Shown here: one piece after another, positions 49,501 through 60,960 of the stretch | Position numbering within the stretch: position 1 is the stretch's first letter | Layout of the letters: the number at the start of each line of letters is the position of its first letter | Assembly (NCBI GenBank): GCA_036417435.1 | Contig: CM070899.1 | Location: forward strand, 174,621,494 to 174,685,493 | Source of the DNA: Inia geoffrensis | Taxonomy: Eukaryota > Chordata > Mammalia > Artiodactyla > Iniidae | Direction of reading: 5' to 3' | DNA length: 64,000 nucleotides | Position numbers and translations under genes: made by a program | Notes under the pieces: model-generated | What the model was told of the DNA's origin: nothing | Seen by the model: the letters and a program-made list of their open reading frames with translations, nothing else | The model's database searches: none

Positions 49501-50149
49501 CTACCTGAGAAAAGCATTAGTGACCAAACAAAATAGCCTGGAGGAGGGAAGAATTAGAAAAGAGGTCCTGCTTTATAAAGATGAACATCAAATATTTAAA
49601 ATCTGGATCAAAATAAGCTAAGAAGGGACATAATACAATTCTTAAAAGCACACCCCAAAGTATAGACTGAAAATATGTTGGCAAAATGTGTCAAAATGAC
49701 CAATTTATGCACTAGAAATATATAAGAGGCTATTAAAGAAAAACTGGGATGCTCTGAGGCGTTTTCATATTTATTTTGAGAGATTGTTAATGGAAAAAAA
49801 AAAAATGACCCCCTCTCAAACTCTTTTCTAGAATTACTGTTGGGAGTTGAGAGCTCACTGAATGCACAACATTTTTTTGTCCACGGATGAGAATATACAT
49901 GAGGCAGAGTTTCAACAGAGAAAAGTTACTATTTCAAGACGGTGCTGAGCCCAGTCATTTATTCATTAGGTCAACAACTCTTTACTGACTGCGGTCTGTG
50001 CTTGGACACAGTGAAATGCAGAGGATTGAAAAACAAACAAACAAAAACCAGAAAGCAGTGAACATAAGCAAACGTGGCCCAGTTATTTCCACATGTTGCC
50101 TCTTATCAATAATGATTCAATGAACATGGGTGTGCCGATATCACTTCTG

Positions 50150-50463
50150 TAACTTACGGTCACCAAAGGGGAAAAGTGGGGGTAGGGAGGGATAAATCAG
50201 GAGGTTGTGATTAACACAGACACACTACTATGTATAAAATAGATAACCAACAAGGACCTACTGTAGAGCACAGGGAACTCTACTCAATACTCTGTAATAA
50301 CCTATATGGGAAAAAAATCTGAAAAAGAATAGATACATGTATATGTATAATTGAATCACTTTGCTGTATACCTGAAACTAACACAGCATTGTAAATCAAC
50401 TATACTCCAATATAAAATAAAAATTTTAAACAAGAAAGAAAGACGTTAAGAAAGAAAAAGAGA
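50150..50463 (+). mobile_element. L1 3'-end insert with ~110-bp flanking duplication
   Basis: Forward L1 3' UTR ('agggataaatcaggaggttgtg', 'caacaaggacctactgtagagc', 'gtaaatcaactatactccaa' and an A/G-rich tail) interrupts the inverted L1. About 110-120 bases before it (50031-50149) and after it (50464-50574) are the same sequence with some divergence. If this is a target duplication, it is unusually long. Confidence 0.75.
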
Positions 50464-50655
50464 AAACAAACAAACAAAAACCACAGTGAACATAAGCAAA
50501 TGTGGCCCAGTTGTTTATATATGTTGGCTTTTATCAATAATGATTCAATGAACATGGGAGTGTAGATAGCACTTCAAGATATTGATTTCAATTCTTTTGG
50601 ATATATACCCAGGAGTGGGATTACTAGATCATACAGTAGTGCTATTTTTAATTTT

Positions 50656-50807
50656 ATTAATTGTGGCTTGCAGGTTTCTCTCTAGTTGCAGCATGCAGGC
50701 TTAGTTGCACTGCGGCATGTGGGATCTTAGTTCCCTGACCGGGGATCAAACCCATGTCCCCTGCATTGGAAGGCAGATTCTTAACCACAGGACCAACAGG
50801 GAAGTCC
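50656..50807 (-). mobile_element. CHR-1-like SINE, reverse
   Basis: Reverse short-form copy ending 'ccaacagggaagtcc'. Perfect 14-bp duplication ctatttttaatttt (50642-50655 and 50808-50821). It lies inside the inverted L1, so it is younger. Confidence 0.93.
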
Positions 50808-51262
50808 CTATTTTTAATTTTTTGAGGAACCTCCGTACTGTTCTCCATTGGGTGGCACCAGTTTACATTCCCACCAACAGTGTGAAAGAGTTCCAGTTTC
50901 TCCACATCCTGACCAACACAAATTTTCTTTTCTTTTTTGATAACAGCCATCCTAACAGGTGTGAAGTGATATCTCATTGTGGTTTGATTTGCATTTCCCT
51001 GATGATCAGTGATGGAGAGTATCTTTGTGTATACCTGTTGGCCATTTGCCTGTCTTCACTGAAAAAATGTCTATTCAACATAGAGAAACAGAGAATAGAA
51101 TGGTGGTTGCCAAGCAACTGGGGGAGGGGGAAATGGGCAGTTGCTGTTCAATAGGAATAAAGTTCCAGTTAAGCAAGATGAGTGAGTTCCAGAGATCTCC
51201 CTCACAACCTCGTGCTTGTAGTTAATGATACTGTATTTTGCACTTAAAAGTTTGTTAAGGGG

Positions 51263-51451
51263 GGCTTCCCTGGTGGCGCAGTGGTTGAGACTCTGCCTGC
51301 TGATTCAGGGGACACAGGTTTGTGCCCCCGTCCGGGAGGATCCCACATGCCGCGGAGCGGCTGGGCCCGTGAGCCATGGCCGCTGAGCCTGTGCGTCCGG
51401 AGCCTGTGCTCTGCAACGGGAGAGGCCACAGCAGTGAGAGGCCCACGTACC

Positions 51452-51489
<38 letters not shown>
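51263..51489 (+). mobile_element. CHR-type SINE, forward, long poly(A)
   Basis: Full-length copy with a pure A tail of about 37. Target duplication around agtttgttaagggg (51249-51262 and about 51490-51504). It lies in the 3' part of the inverted L1. Confidence 0.96.
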
Positions 51490-51494
<5 letters not shown>

Positions 51495-53174
51495 GTTAAG
51501 GGGGTAAATCTCAAGTGAAAAAAATTGTGGTGACAGTTAAATTTTTAAAAAAAGCAAACATGGCCCACACTTTCATGATACCCACACTACACTGGGGAGA
51601 GGCTGGACATTAACCAAATAGCTATCCCAATGGTTGTTTATTATAAACTGGGCAAAGAGCAAAGTAAAGGAAAGAAATGTGGCCCTAAGAGATCAAAGAA
51701 AATAGGAATTACTGAGAGTGGGGTGTGTGTAGTATCTGGAGAAGAAAGATTTGTGCTGAAATCTGAAGAATGAATAGTAATTAACTAGGTATGGCGGTTG
51801 AGTAGAGGATTAGAAGTGGTGTTTCTGGTCTTAGGGAATAGCAATGTGCCAAAGTCCTGTGATGGGAAAGAGTAGGTTTAGCTGAAAGACACATGAGATT
51901 AAAACAAGCTGGAGAGCAGGAAGCGGGAGTGGGGCAGAAAAAACGCATAATCAGTGACAGCCACTATTGCCTTAAATCCATATGAAGTGAGCAGCATTCC
52001 CAGCTGAAAACTCAATTATGACTCTTTGTCTCAGTGTCTGATAAAATTATGGAAACCTCCTTTTGTGGGGCAAGCCAGTACTTAGATTCCTTTGATAATC
52101 ATGGAACAGAAATATTGGTAAAATAAGAAGCAGAAAACTGTCAGAGTTTCACTGCATTCTCCCTTTATTCCTCACCAATGGCAGTGCTGAGGAATGCCCC
52201 AGGAGCATGCTCGCTGCTCCTGCACTCTGTCTAAAGATGGGATTCGTCAGTTTTCCAAAGGGTCTCAGGGCCCCAGAACAGGTGCAGTTCACTCAGAGGG
52301 CAACCTCTGCAAGCAAGTTTAGGGCGGAGCGAATGTCCTCATTTCCACTTTGGGCAGAAATCAAGGGTAAGTGATGTTGACATGCAATCACAGTCTTCTT
52401 TTATTTTACTTGAGACACTGTTAGACCAACCGCCTCTTATTCTTTTGTAAAAACGTAAAAGTAAGCAGCATAATTTCTAGAAGAGGGACATTTAAAAGGG
52501 GTCTTTTAGACCTTATGTTTCTCCTTATGCATTATGAATGGCAGAATCCAGCAAGTGTCTTAAGAGCAATACAGACGAGACTCACACCATTAATCTTAAC
52601 CACGTCCAACGAGAAATCATTATATGGTGGCACTGGGATGACTCGAGGTCCTCTAAGGGGACTTTCCAGAGGGAACCTGTCAAACAGGCTGTTAGAACAG
52701 TCCAGGTGAGAAACAATACGGAAAGGCAATAATAAGAGGGATGAAGGAGATTCACTGGGGTGACTTAGGAATTAGTTGGAGAAATAAAATGAGATTATTT
52801 GGGGATATTCTGAATTTGAGTACCTCAAGAACGTACTGTCCGGTTGTCCAAAAGCAACTGGATTTTAAAGCCTGAGACTCAAAAAGTTCTTGTCTGCAGA
52901 TTTCAGATCTCTCAGATTAAAACTAATGGATTTCAGCATCAGAGGTGACAGAGGCATCCACAAAAAGTGTGCAGAGTGAGAAGGAGAGAAGAGGGGCCAG
53001 ACATGGTAAGACAGAGGAAAGTGAGCTCCCTCGGGGATCACGGAGTTGGGTGAAGATGGAAATAACCAATGATGTTAAAGGCTCTGAAGAATTTCAGTGA
53101 GATGAGACCTGAAACGTTCTCCATTGTGTTTGACAATTAGTAAGTCTTGGTGGCCTTCGCAAGAGTGATTTCAG

Positions 53175-53460
53175 GGGCTTCCCTGGTGGTCCAGTGGTAA
53201 AGAATCCGCCTTAGAATGCAGGGGATGCGGGTTCCATCCCTGGTCAGGGAACTAAGATCCCACATGTCTCAGGGCAACTAAGCCACAGCTACTGAGCCCA
53301 CGCACCCTGGAGCCTGTGCGCCAAAACTAGAGAGAGAAAATGCGCACACCACCGCTAGAGAGAAAACCACGCACCACAACGAAAGATCCCAAATGTCGCA
53401 ACTAAGACTCAACACGGCCAAAAAAAATAAATTAAATAAATTAAAATAAATAAATAAATG
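53175..53460 (+). mobile_element. CHR SINE, long form, forward
   Basis: Head 'ggggcttccctggtggtccag', B-box-like 'gggttccatccctggtcag' (the usual TTCGA reads TTCCA), body with 'gcgcacaccaccgctagagag' and an AATAAATTA-rich tail. Perfect 12-bp duplication gagtgatttcag (53163-53174 and 53461-53472). Splits the L2. Confidence 0.95.
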
Positions 53461-53690
53461 GAGTGATTTCAGTAGAGGCAGGGAGCAGAAGTCAGATTTC
53501 AAAGGGCTGAGGGATGAATGGCAGGTAAGGAGGTGGAGTGGGGGGGGGTGCGGCCTAAGGTTCTGAGCCGCTTTGATGAAAAGAGAGAATAGGTACCAGA
53601 GGATGGGGGGTTGGGGAGAAGTGGTTACAGATCGAGGAGTCTGCGGTGGTTGTTACTTTCAGGTGTTTCAAGCAAAAGTTTAAAATGGAG

Positions 53691-54906
53691 AAAGTGAACA
53701 GGAGTCAGGATTCAAGTTCAATTCAGTTACTCTATAAACTGGGTAAATTCATTCAATTCCTTAAGAACGGATTCACTTTTTAAATTTCTGTAATTAAATA
53801 TATGTCTTTATAGTCTTCTCTTAGAAAGGGTTGGTGTTCATTTCAGGAGAAACTGGGCTAGCCATCTGGTGCCTGGACAAGGAAAACCCTGTTCCGTTGC
53901 TGTAAAAATAAATGTTTCCATCCAGCCTCAGCAAGGAGAGTGAACACAGCTCAGGGTTAACTCTGTGAGGCCAAGCTAAGTAAAACCTATGCCTAAGGCT
54001 CCAAAAGACCCATTTCTGGAGGATAATAATGTCCAAATAACTGTTTCTCAGGGGGGAAAAAAAAAAAAACAAACGCAACTTCTACTCTCAGGAGTAGGCG
54101 TTTTTGCCTATTCGTTCTTTTTTCTAATTATAGGTTTCATTACATTTCATCAATTCGTAGGCTTATCTCTGGCTGAAATAGGTCTGTTTGTCAAGGCTCC
54201 AACTTACGGTGTCTGGGATTTATCCTGGGTTTGCTGACCTCTGGCAAAGCTCTGCCAGGACTGGGTGCCCTCCTTTTCACTAAGGCTGTCTTGACAGATT
54301 GCCTTAACTAAGGGATCTCATAGGCATGGAGGACGTCCTTGCTCTGGGAGGTTTCTATTTACTTTTGGTCTTAGCGGCATTTGTCTAAGGCTGGCCTGCA
54401 TTCTCTCAGAATCCCTGCCCCTTCGTCTCTTTACGCTCTCAGGGCTACACCTTGGTTACGAGCCGACACTTTGTCCCAGCTGCTGTTTACTTGGAGAGCT
54501 TAAGGATTTATCAAATGACCTAGATAAACGGACTCAACGCATGTCATCTGTGTGTTGTCCAAAGAAAAGTATGACTTGTTTCAGACCTAACATGACTACA
54601 GATCACAGTTATGAATGTATCATCTTGGAAGTGTTTGAAGATGACTTTTAAAAGAAAGAAATTTAGAGGTCAGTGAAGAACAGACTATTGTTGACAGAGA
54701 AGCTAGGTAATTGGTATGTTATAGAAGGTTCAAATCACCAAAAATAAGCTGACTTTGACTTCAAAAAGACAAAATAAAGATGAGTATGCTCTCAGCCACA
54801 TGTTCTGTATGTGACCTTGCACCACTGCTAATGGAGATAAAGGACAACCGTGGTCAGATCGTTTTCAAATAATTAGCAACTTTTGGTTAACAGGCCATAG
54901 ACATTA
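53691..54906. other. Unassigned stretch
   Basis: Reverse (53821-54078) and forward (53989-54237) frames of 82-85 codons have no recognisable domains. A G run lies at 53540-53548, just before this stretch. No gene is supported. Confidence 0.3.
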
Positions 54907-54920
54907 TATTTATTTGTTTT

Positions 54921-55247
54921 TTTGTTTGTCTTTATACGTTTTTTAAACTTATTTTATTTATTTATTTTTGACTGCATTGGGTCTTCGCTGCTGCACTCGA
55001 GCTTTCTCCAGTTGTGGCGAGAGGGGACTTCTCCTCATCGTGGTGCGCGGGCTTCTCATTGCAGTGGCTTCTCTTGTTGTGGAGCACGGGCTCTAGGCGC
55101 ACAGGCTTCAGTTGTGGCTCGCGGGCTCTTGAGCGCAGGCTCAGTAGTTGCTCCGCGGCATGTGGGATCCTCCCGGACCAGGGCTCGAACCTGTATCCCC
55201 TGCAACAGTAGGCGGATTCTTAACCACTGAGCCACCAGGGAAGCCCC
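54921..55247 (-). mobile_element. CHR SINE, long form, reverse
   Basis: Same architecture as 25347-25686, including the extra body blocks ('ctctaggcgcacaggcttcag', 'gctgctgcactcgagctttctc') and a TTTATT-rich tail. Probable duplication atatttatttgtt / acatttatttgtt around 54908 and 55248. Confidence 0.94.
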
Positions 55248-56430
55248 ACATTTATTTGTTATTCAACAAGTATTTATTGAATTACTTTCCAGGCATTGTT
55301 CTAGGTTCTAGGGCTAAGGTAGTAAAGAAAAGAGACAAAGTTCCAGGCTCATGAAGCTTACATTCTAGTAGGGAAAGCCTGGCAGCAAAATAAGCAAGGG
55401 AATGTGTACTGTGTCAAGTGGTGATGCAAATAAAAGTCGAGGGAGGGCTTCCCTGGTGGCGCAGTGGTTGAGAGTCCGCCTGCCGATGCAGGGGATGCAG
55501 GGGATGCAGGTTCATGCCCCGGTCCAGGAAGATCCCACATGCCACAGAGTGGCTGGGCCCGTGAGCCATGGCCGCTGAGCCTGCGCGTCCGGAGCCTGTG
55601 CTCCGCAACGAGAGAGGCCACAACAGTGAGAGGCCCGTGTACCGCAAAAAAAAAAAGTCGAGGGAGGGAGGTTGGTAGAAAGGGAAGTGTGGTAGGGGAA
55701 CGCCTCAGTGAGAGAACGTTCTGGCAGAGGTTTGAGAGAGGTAAAGGAGCAGCCATGCTCGTATCTGGGGTTGAGGACATTCCGGTGGAAGGACCAGCAC
55801 AGGCAATGAGTGCCTGGTGTGTCTGAGGGACAGAATGAGCGGAAAAGAGGTAGGAAATGGGTTGAGAAGTAAGAGATTGTCAAGTCATGCAGGGCCTTCC
55901 AGCACAGGGCAAGGATTTGGGCTTTTATTCTGAGTGAGATAGGAAGGCATTGGAGGGTCTCAGCAGACGGTGTCATAGTCTGAATTAGGCAGTTTTGGAG
56001 CCCATTCTGTATACTCTGTTGAAAATGTGACCATAGGGGCACATGGGTGGAAGCTGAAAGAACAATTCAGGAGGAACTGAAATAATCCAGAGACAGCAGA
56101 AGATTGTACCAGGGCAGGGACAGCAGAGGTGATGGGACACAGTAGGATCTCTTTTATTGGTAGAGAAAACGTGTTAGTTAATTGGATGTAAGATGTGAGA
56201 AAAAAAGAGACGAGTCCAGGATAAATCTAAATTTGTGACCAGAGCAACTAAAAGGATGGTAAGAAGATATAAGGAGCAATAGTTTTGGGGGTAAAGGGAG
56301 TATCAAGAGTTTGATTCTGAACATGTTCATTTGAAGATCTTTATTAGACTTCTACATAGAGGCAGTTCCATACACAAGTCTGGAGTCCAGGGGAGACATC
56401 CAGGCTGGAGCTAATGAATCTGAGACCTTA
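55248..56430 (-). mobile_element. L2 LINE 3' part, reverse
   Basis: Starts with the reverse L2 terminus 'attcaacaagtatttattgaa', 'catgaagcttacattctagtaggg', then 'gtcatgcagggccttccagcac', 'aggaaggcattggagggtctc', 'caggaggaactgaaataatccag' and 'aagtctggagtccaggggagac'. This is the reverse complement of the L2 order at 30300-31109. It is split by the SINE at 55447-55652. Confidence 0.85.
55447..55652 (+). mobile_element. CHR-type SINE, forward, internal 9-bp triplication
   Basis: Full-length copy in which the gatgcaggg unit before the B box is repeated (gatgcaggg gatgcaggg gatgcagg), adding about 9 bases between A and B boxes compared with other copies. Perfect duplication aaaagtcgagggagg (55432-55446 and 55653-55667). 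Confidence 0.95.
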
Positions 56431-56819
56431 CAAGATGAAACTGGGGTGAGACGGATGAGCTGAGATAGGAGGTGAGACAAAGAGACAAGGTCCACGGACT
56501 ATGTCCCGGGACTCTTAGACTGAGAAGGGCAAGGAGATGCAACCAGGAAAGGAGCAGCCAGTGTGGGAGTGGGAAAATCAGGAGTGTGTGGAGTCCACGC
56601 CAGGCAAGGGAAACTCTCAGGATGGTGGTGGTGTGTCTTTGGGTTAGTCTGTGTCATTAGCACAGTAAGAATAATTCTAAGGACGAAGAACAGACCTTCA
56701 GGGTTAGTTAGCCCTATGGAGGTCTTTGGAGACCTTGTCAAGAGCAGTCTTGCTGCAGTGATGAGGGTCAAAAGCGACTGGAGTAGTGACAGTGGGAAGA
56801 GAAAATACAGAAATAATGA

Positions 56820-57205
56820 GTATGGACAGCATATTAGTTGCTCTCCAGTGAAACAGAACCAATAGGATGTATATATACAGAGAGAGATTTATTTTAAGAA
56901 ATTGGTTCACGTGATATGGAGACTGGCAAGCCGGGAGGCTGGAGACCCAGGGGAGAGCTGCTGTTGTAGTGAAAGGCTGAAGGTGGTCTGCTGGAAGAAT
57001 CCCCTCTTCTTCCTGTCTTTTTCTATTAAGACCTTTGGCTGATAAATGAGCCCCACCCACTTTACGGCAGGTCTCAAAGTCTACTGATATAAATGTTAAT
57101 CTCATCTTGTAAAAAATACCTTGCAGAAACATCTAGAATGATGTTTGATCAAGTATCTAGGTACCATGGCCCAGCCAAGTTAATTCATAAAATGAACCAT
57201 TGAGA
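56820..57205. repeat. Ancient interspersed repeat, family not assigned
   Basis: 'agtgaaacagaaccaataggatg', 'gagagatttattttaagaaattgg', and the far end 'ggcccagccaagttaattcataaaatg' are phrases I know from an ancient mammalian repeat, but I cannot name the family with confidence. It appears inserted in the reverse L2 tract. Confidence 0.5.
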
Positions 57206-59110
57206 CAACCCCAGGAGTACTGTTGTGAAGAGGAGGAGAAACATAGGCAGTAGGTGGAGGGGGATACAGAGTCTAGAGGGTTTTTTTTTAGGATAAGAGG
57301 AATAATAGCATGATTTTGAGACTGATGGAAATGAAAGTGTGGAGAGGGGAAAACGGACAATGCAGGAGAGAGAGGGGAGAACTGCAGGAACACTGTCCTT
57401 GAGTGCGTGAGAGGAAAGGTTCCCATCCACGAATGGAAGGGTCGGCCTTTGATGGGAACAGGGAAGTCACCCCTGTTCCGGGAAAAGTTCTGAGGATAAG
57501 ACCCAGGTGCAGGGAGGAGAGTCAATGCGGAGATAGGAGCTTATCCAAGTTGTCTTCTGAATTCTTCCATTTTCTTAGTGAAGTGAGAAGCAAGGCCACC
57601 AGTGAAAGGTGAGAACAGAGGAGGTATCAGAGGCCTGAAGGCCCAAGGAAAGAGATAAAACACTGGGCAAGAAGAATATGAGCTTGAACCGCTAAGGAAA
57701 TCGAATAGGATTTTCAGATCACATACAGGGCTCATTTAAACTTAAGTGTCATGGGGCTTCTCTGGTGGCGCAGTGGTTGAGAGTGCGCCTGCCGATGCAG
57801 GGGACGCGGGTTCGTGCCCCGGTGCAGGAGGATCCCACATGTCGCGGAGCGGCTGGGCCCGTGAGCCATGGCTGCTGAGCCTGCGCGTCCGGAGCCTGTG
57901 CTCTGCAACCGGAGAGGCCACAGCAGTGAGAGGCCCGCGTACCGTCAAAAAAAAGTTAAGTGTCATGAACTGAAGGCGTGATCGGTCTGCACAGTTGTGT
58001 TTTTCTGCAACCAGGCTCAGCAGAACCGCTGCAGGCGCTGGGCAGTCTAAGAGTTTGGACCCATCAGGCCACGGGCATTTGCCAGGCAAATACAACGCAA
58101 GGAGAAAGGGGCAAGGGAGTGGAGAGTCCATGCGAGGGAGTGATTATGAAACCATGAAGCCGAGGCTGCGTAAGAAAGGAAGTACGAATGTGAGCGTGAC
58201 GACAGACAGAAAGAAGCTGGTAGGATCAATGGATGTCTTGTTGGGGGTCAAGGAATTGCTGAAATTGGGATCCTAGAGGGAGTGAGCTGGAAAATAGGCG
58301 GAGGGGGTTGGGAGAATAAAATACTGACATTATGGAGATTACAGAGGGCTGTCAGTCCTTGATAATGGCAACTGCTATGGTATGCGTGGCCGAGGACAGT
58401 GCCATCAGAGTGGAGGAGACAAAAAAATTCAAAGGCCAAGGTATTTCAGAGTTGCTCTCTATGGATATTGAAATCACCACTATAAATACAACAAGAACAC
58501 CATTGGAGAGAGAGACAGTGAGGCAGGAGCTGAAATCGAGGAATGAGGGAGGTGGCTTGGGGGTCTGTGAGGACTGGTATGGAGGGATAGTGGGCTGAAC
58601 AGTGTGACGACGTGGAGGCCACGTTGGGTGAGGTGGTCCCCCACCCCCCCCACCGCCTCCCCGCCACCACAGGCAGGAGCAGAGGTGGGTCTAGAGCTCT
58701 GCTGAGGGGTTTTAGGAAGAGAGATAGAGCATATTCAGCAAGTGACAAAGAAGCAAGGAGTAAAGTTCTCCCATTTCCAGACACCCTGGGGTGAGGGTCG
58801 TGGGAAAGGAAATGGCCATGGCCAGAGGGGGGCTGCAGGGGAGGACACAGTGGTCTTGGGGCTGGGCCCAGTGTCAAGTAAAGTGAGCAGGTACTGGTGG
58901 ATGTCAGCAAAAAGGCTGAGGATGGAGCGGAGGCCGCACATCACCCACTGGGAGATGCAGGCGATGTCGGGAGGGGGAGGGGCAGGCAGGTGAAGTGAAG
59001 AGGAAGAAAGACGGGTGATGATTAGCGTCTGGGGGTGAGAATTCCTTGCTTCCTGTGGGGACTGATAGGAGTAAAGATAAACAGTGCAAAGAGAAGAGTC
59101 TTGATGTTCT
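57206..59110 (-). mobile_element. L2-like purine-rich tract, reverse (tentative)
   Basis: The forward strand is G/A-rich with long stretches similar in texture to reverse L2 upstream coding sequence (for example 'cagagtggaggagacaaaaaaattc', 'ggcttgggggtctgtgagg'). I cannot find a readable RT motif in it. Overlapping short frames on both strands (up to 154 codons at 58446-58910, reverse) reflect purine-rich composition. Split by the SINE at 57754-57955. Confidence 0.4.
57754..57955 (+). mobile_element. CHR-type SINE, forward
   Basis: Full-length copy with a short tail (tcaaaaaaaag). Perfect 12-bp duplication ttaagtgtcatg (57742-57753 and 57956-57967). Confidence 0.96.
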
Positions 59111-60544
59111 CAAGGCAGATAGTTCGTATTGCTAATTTATATTGTTAGGAAAGAGTGGCTACTACCGTTAGTTGGCATGACTTATGTTGGGGGATGGGGA
59201 AGAAGAATCCCAGGCACTGTTTCCACTCCCTTCTCTGGAGATACGACGGCAGGAGCGTGTCTCATCTAACCTGAGCATCGCGAATTCCTGGTCCCTCCTG
59301 GCTCGCTCTCTCGACTCCAGGAGCACCTAGAGCTCTCGGGGCCACGTTTGCCTTACAGATGAGGTTTTCCTCCTCAGCCCAGGGGCTGGATCTCTTAATC
59401 CAATTTGACTTGGACTCAGCGCCAAAGACTTCTGTGAACAGTCCAGCTAACAGTCAAGGTCCTTAACTTTGTCAGAACAAATCTGTCTCTCTCAGCAGAA
59501 CTTTTTTCTAAGGCTTAGCTCCTGCTGTGTCTTCATTCGTGCTGAGTTAAAATGCCAGAGTCAGGACAGCCTGGAGCCATAGCGCTGGCCTGGGTGGGAG
59601 GAAACTTGGGTTCCAATCCTGCCTTTGCCTCTAGGGGGAGCCCCACACCTCTCTCAGCTTGATTCCTCGGCTGTTGAAGCCGTGAGAATAGATTGAGCTC
59701 ACAAATTCTCCAACGGTCCCTGTGCTCAATGTGGTGGGCACACCAACTGATTATTTCTCAAAAGCACTCTTCAAGAATGAAGGAAGCTAGAGGAGTGAAG
59801 GTAATTTTTTTTCAGTGATGTGCTCTACATCAAAAGAAGAATGTCAGATACGTTTGAGATCACCCCCCCATGGACAGGGCAAGTCAGAGGGACAGATTGC
59901 AAACCTCCTGCAACCCAGGATCATTAGGAATGATCTGGAGACAGACAGAAACACTTGTGGACCCGATAACTGAGAAACAGGTCCCAAATTTGAATGCCTA
60001 CAGAGGCCTAGAAGGAAGTAACATGGGCCAGCTGTAATGCAATAGGACATAGTGGGGACTGTGGCGCACTAGAATGGGTCCTAGTTTTTCGAGCGGCCAT
60101 TAATTTGCTCCAGCTGATTGTTTTCTTCCAGGAGCACAGGACTTGTGTTGCCAGATCTTCTGTTTTGAAAAGCAGCCCGAATCTTGATTTTATGTGAAAT
60201 CCACTTATTTTCAAAATTTGCAACTAAATCAAAATATTAAAACTACTTCATGGGTGTTTAAAACAAACAAGCAAACAAATAAAAAACACTTACAGGCAGA
60301 TTTGACCTTCAGGCTTCCAATATACAAAGAGTATTCTAAGGGTACACATGGGAGAAATGCAAGTTTAATCAAGGTACGCAGAAGACCGTGAAGTCCTCCG
60401 AAGTCTCCAGTCACAGGTTAGCGAATCATACAGTCCTTGGCACAGAGAAGGTTCTCCTTCAATATTTCTTGAATGAATGAACATCACAGAGTCAAAGAGC
60501 TACAGCAACTATTTAGTCCAGTTGTTTTCACATGTCATTTGGCT
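59111..60544. other. Mostly unassigned; possible MIR and L2 tail
   Basis: 59570-59740 resembles a forward MIR ('ggcctgggtgggaggaaacttgggttcc', 'cttgattcctcggctg'). 60425-60487 ('cagtccttggcacagagaagg', 'caatatttcttgaatgaatgaac') resembles a forward L2 3' tail. The rest is not recognised. Confidence 0.4.
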
Positions 60545-60960
60545 TCTTTTCTCTAGTCAGGTTTCCTGGGAAACAGACTCGCAGCTGGAGACTTGGGTAC
60601 AGCTGCTTTACTAGGAAGATGCTCTCGAGAGCAACACCTTCTTGGGACTAAGAGAAGCGGGGCTGGGCAGGGAAGGAGGTGAGCTGGGATGCAGTTGTGA
60701 CACAGACCCAGCCAGTCCCTGGGGAGCTCTGAAGCTGGGCCGGTGCTTCAGGGAGCCCCGGATCGAGGCTGGGGGCTGGGTGTTTGTCATCAGACATGCC
60801 CTGCCCCTATGAATGGGCAGGAGAGGGGCTCAGCTCTGAGCTGTCATCAGCCAACACCCTGGAGGCTGGAGCGATGACTGCCTAGCCCTAAAGGGGGCAT
60901 GCGGGCAGTGCACCATGGCATCCACTCTACTTCTCAACCCTTCGGTATGTGAAACTGCAC
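60545..60960. repeat. Possible old interspersed repeat, GC-rich
   Basis: 'ctagtcaggtttcctgggaaacagactc', 'ctggagacttgggtacagctgc' and 'gggagctctgaagctgggcc' look like a known old mammalian repeat, but I could not place it. There is no coding potential. Confidence 0.3.

Larger units (their letters stand above)
50082..51551. mobile_element. L1 with 5' inversion inserted in L2
   Basis: The left part (to about 51070) is L1 ORF2 sequence on the reverse strand ('tttacattcccaccaacagtg', 'ttggatatatacccaggagtggg'); the right part (about 51070-51551) is L1 3' UTR on the forward strand ('gaatggtggttgccaagcaac', ending in an A-rich tail at 51541-51553). Head-to-head pieces of one L1 are the signature of twin priming. 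The flanks aagcaaacgtggccca (50066-50081) and aagcaaacatggccca (51552-51567) are the probable target duplication. Confidence 0.75.
49955..53690 (-). mobile_element. L2 LINE, reverse, split by a nested L1 complex
   Basis: The reverse-L2 3' end begins near 49955 ('tttattcattaggtcaacaac') and reaches the 'gtgaacataagcaaacgtggccc' region. It resumes at 51552 with 'tggcccacactttcatgat', 'ctgaaatctgaagaatgaatag', 'aacaggctgttagaacagtccaggtg', and 'tcagatttcaaagggctgaggg'. A long-form SINE (53175-53460) also lies inside. The reading frame is not usable. The L2 order and orientation match the reverse complement of the forward copy at 29900-31109. Confidence 0.75.

Noticed and set aside
58446..58910. 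A 154-codon reverse frame rich in Pro, Ser and Leu
   Set aside because: It lies opposite a purine-rich tract that is probably old L2. No domain is recognisable and overlapping frames on both strands show the same stop-poor composition.
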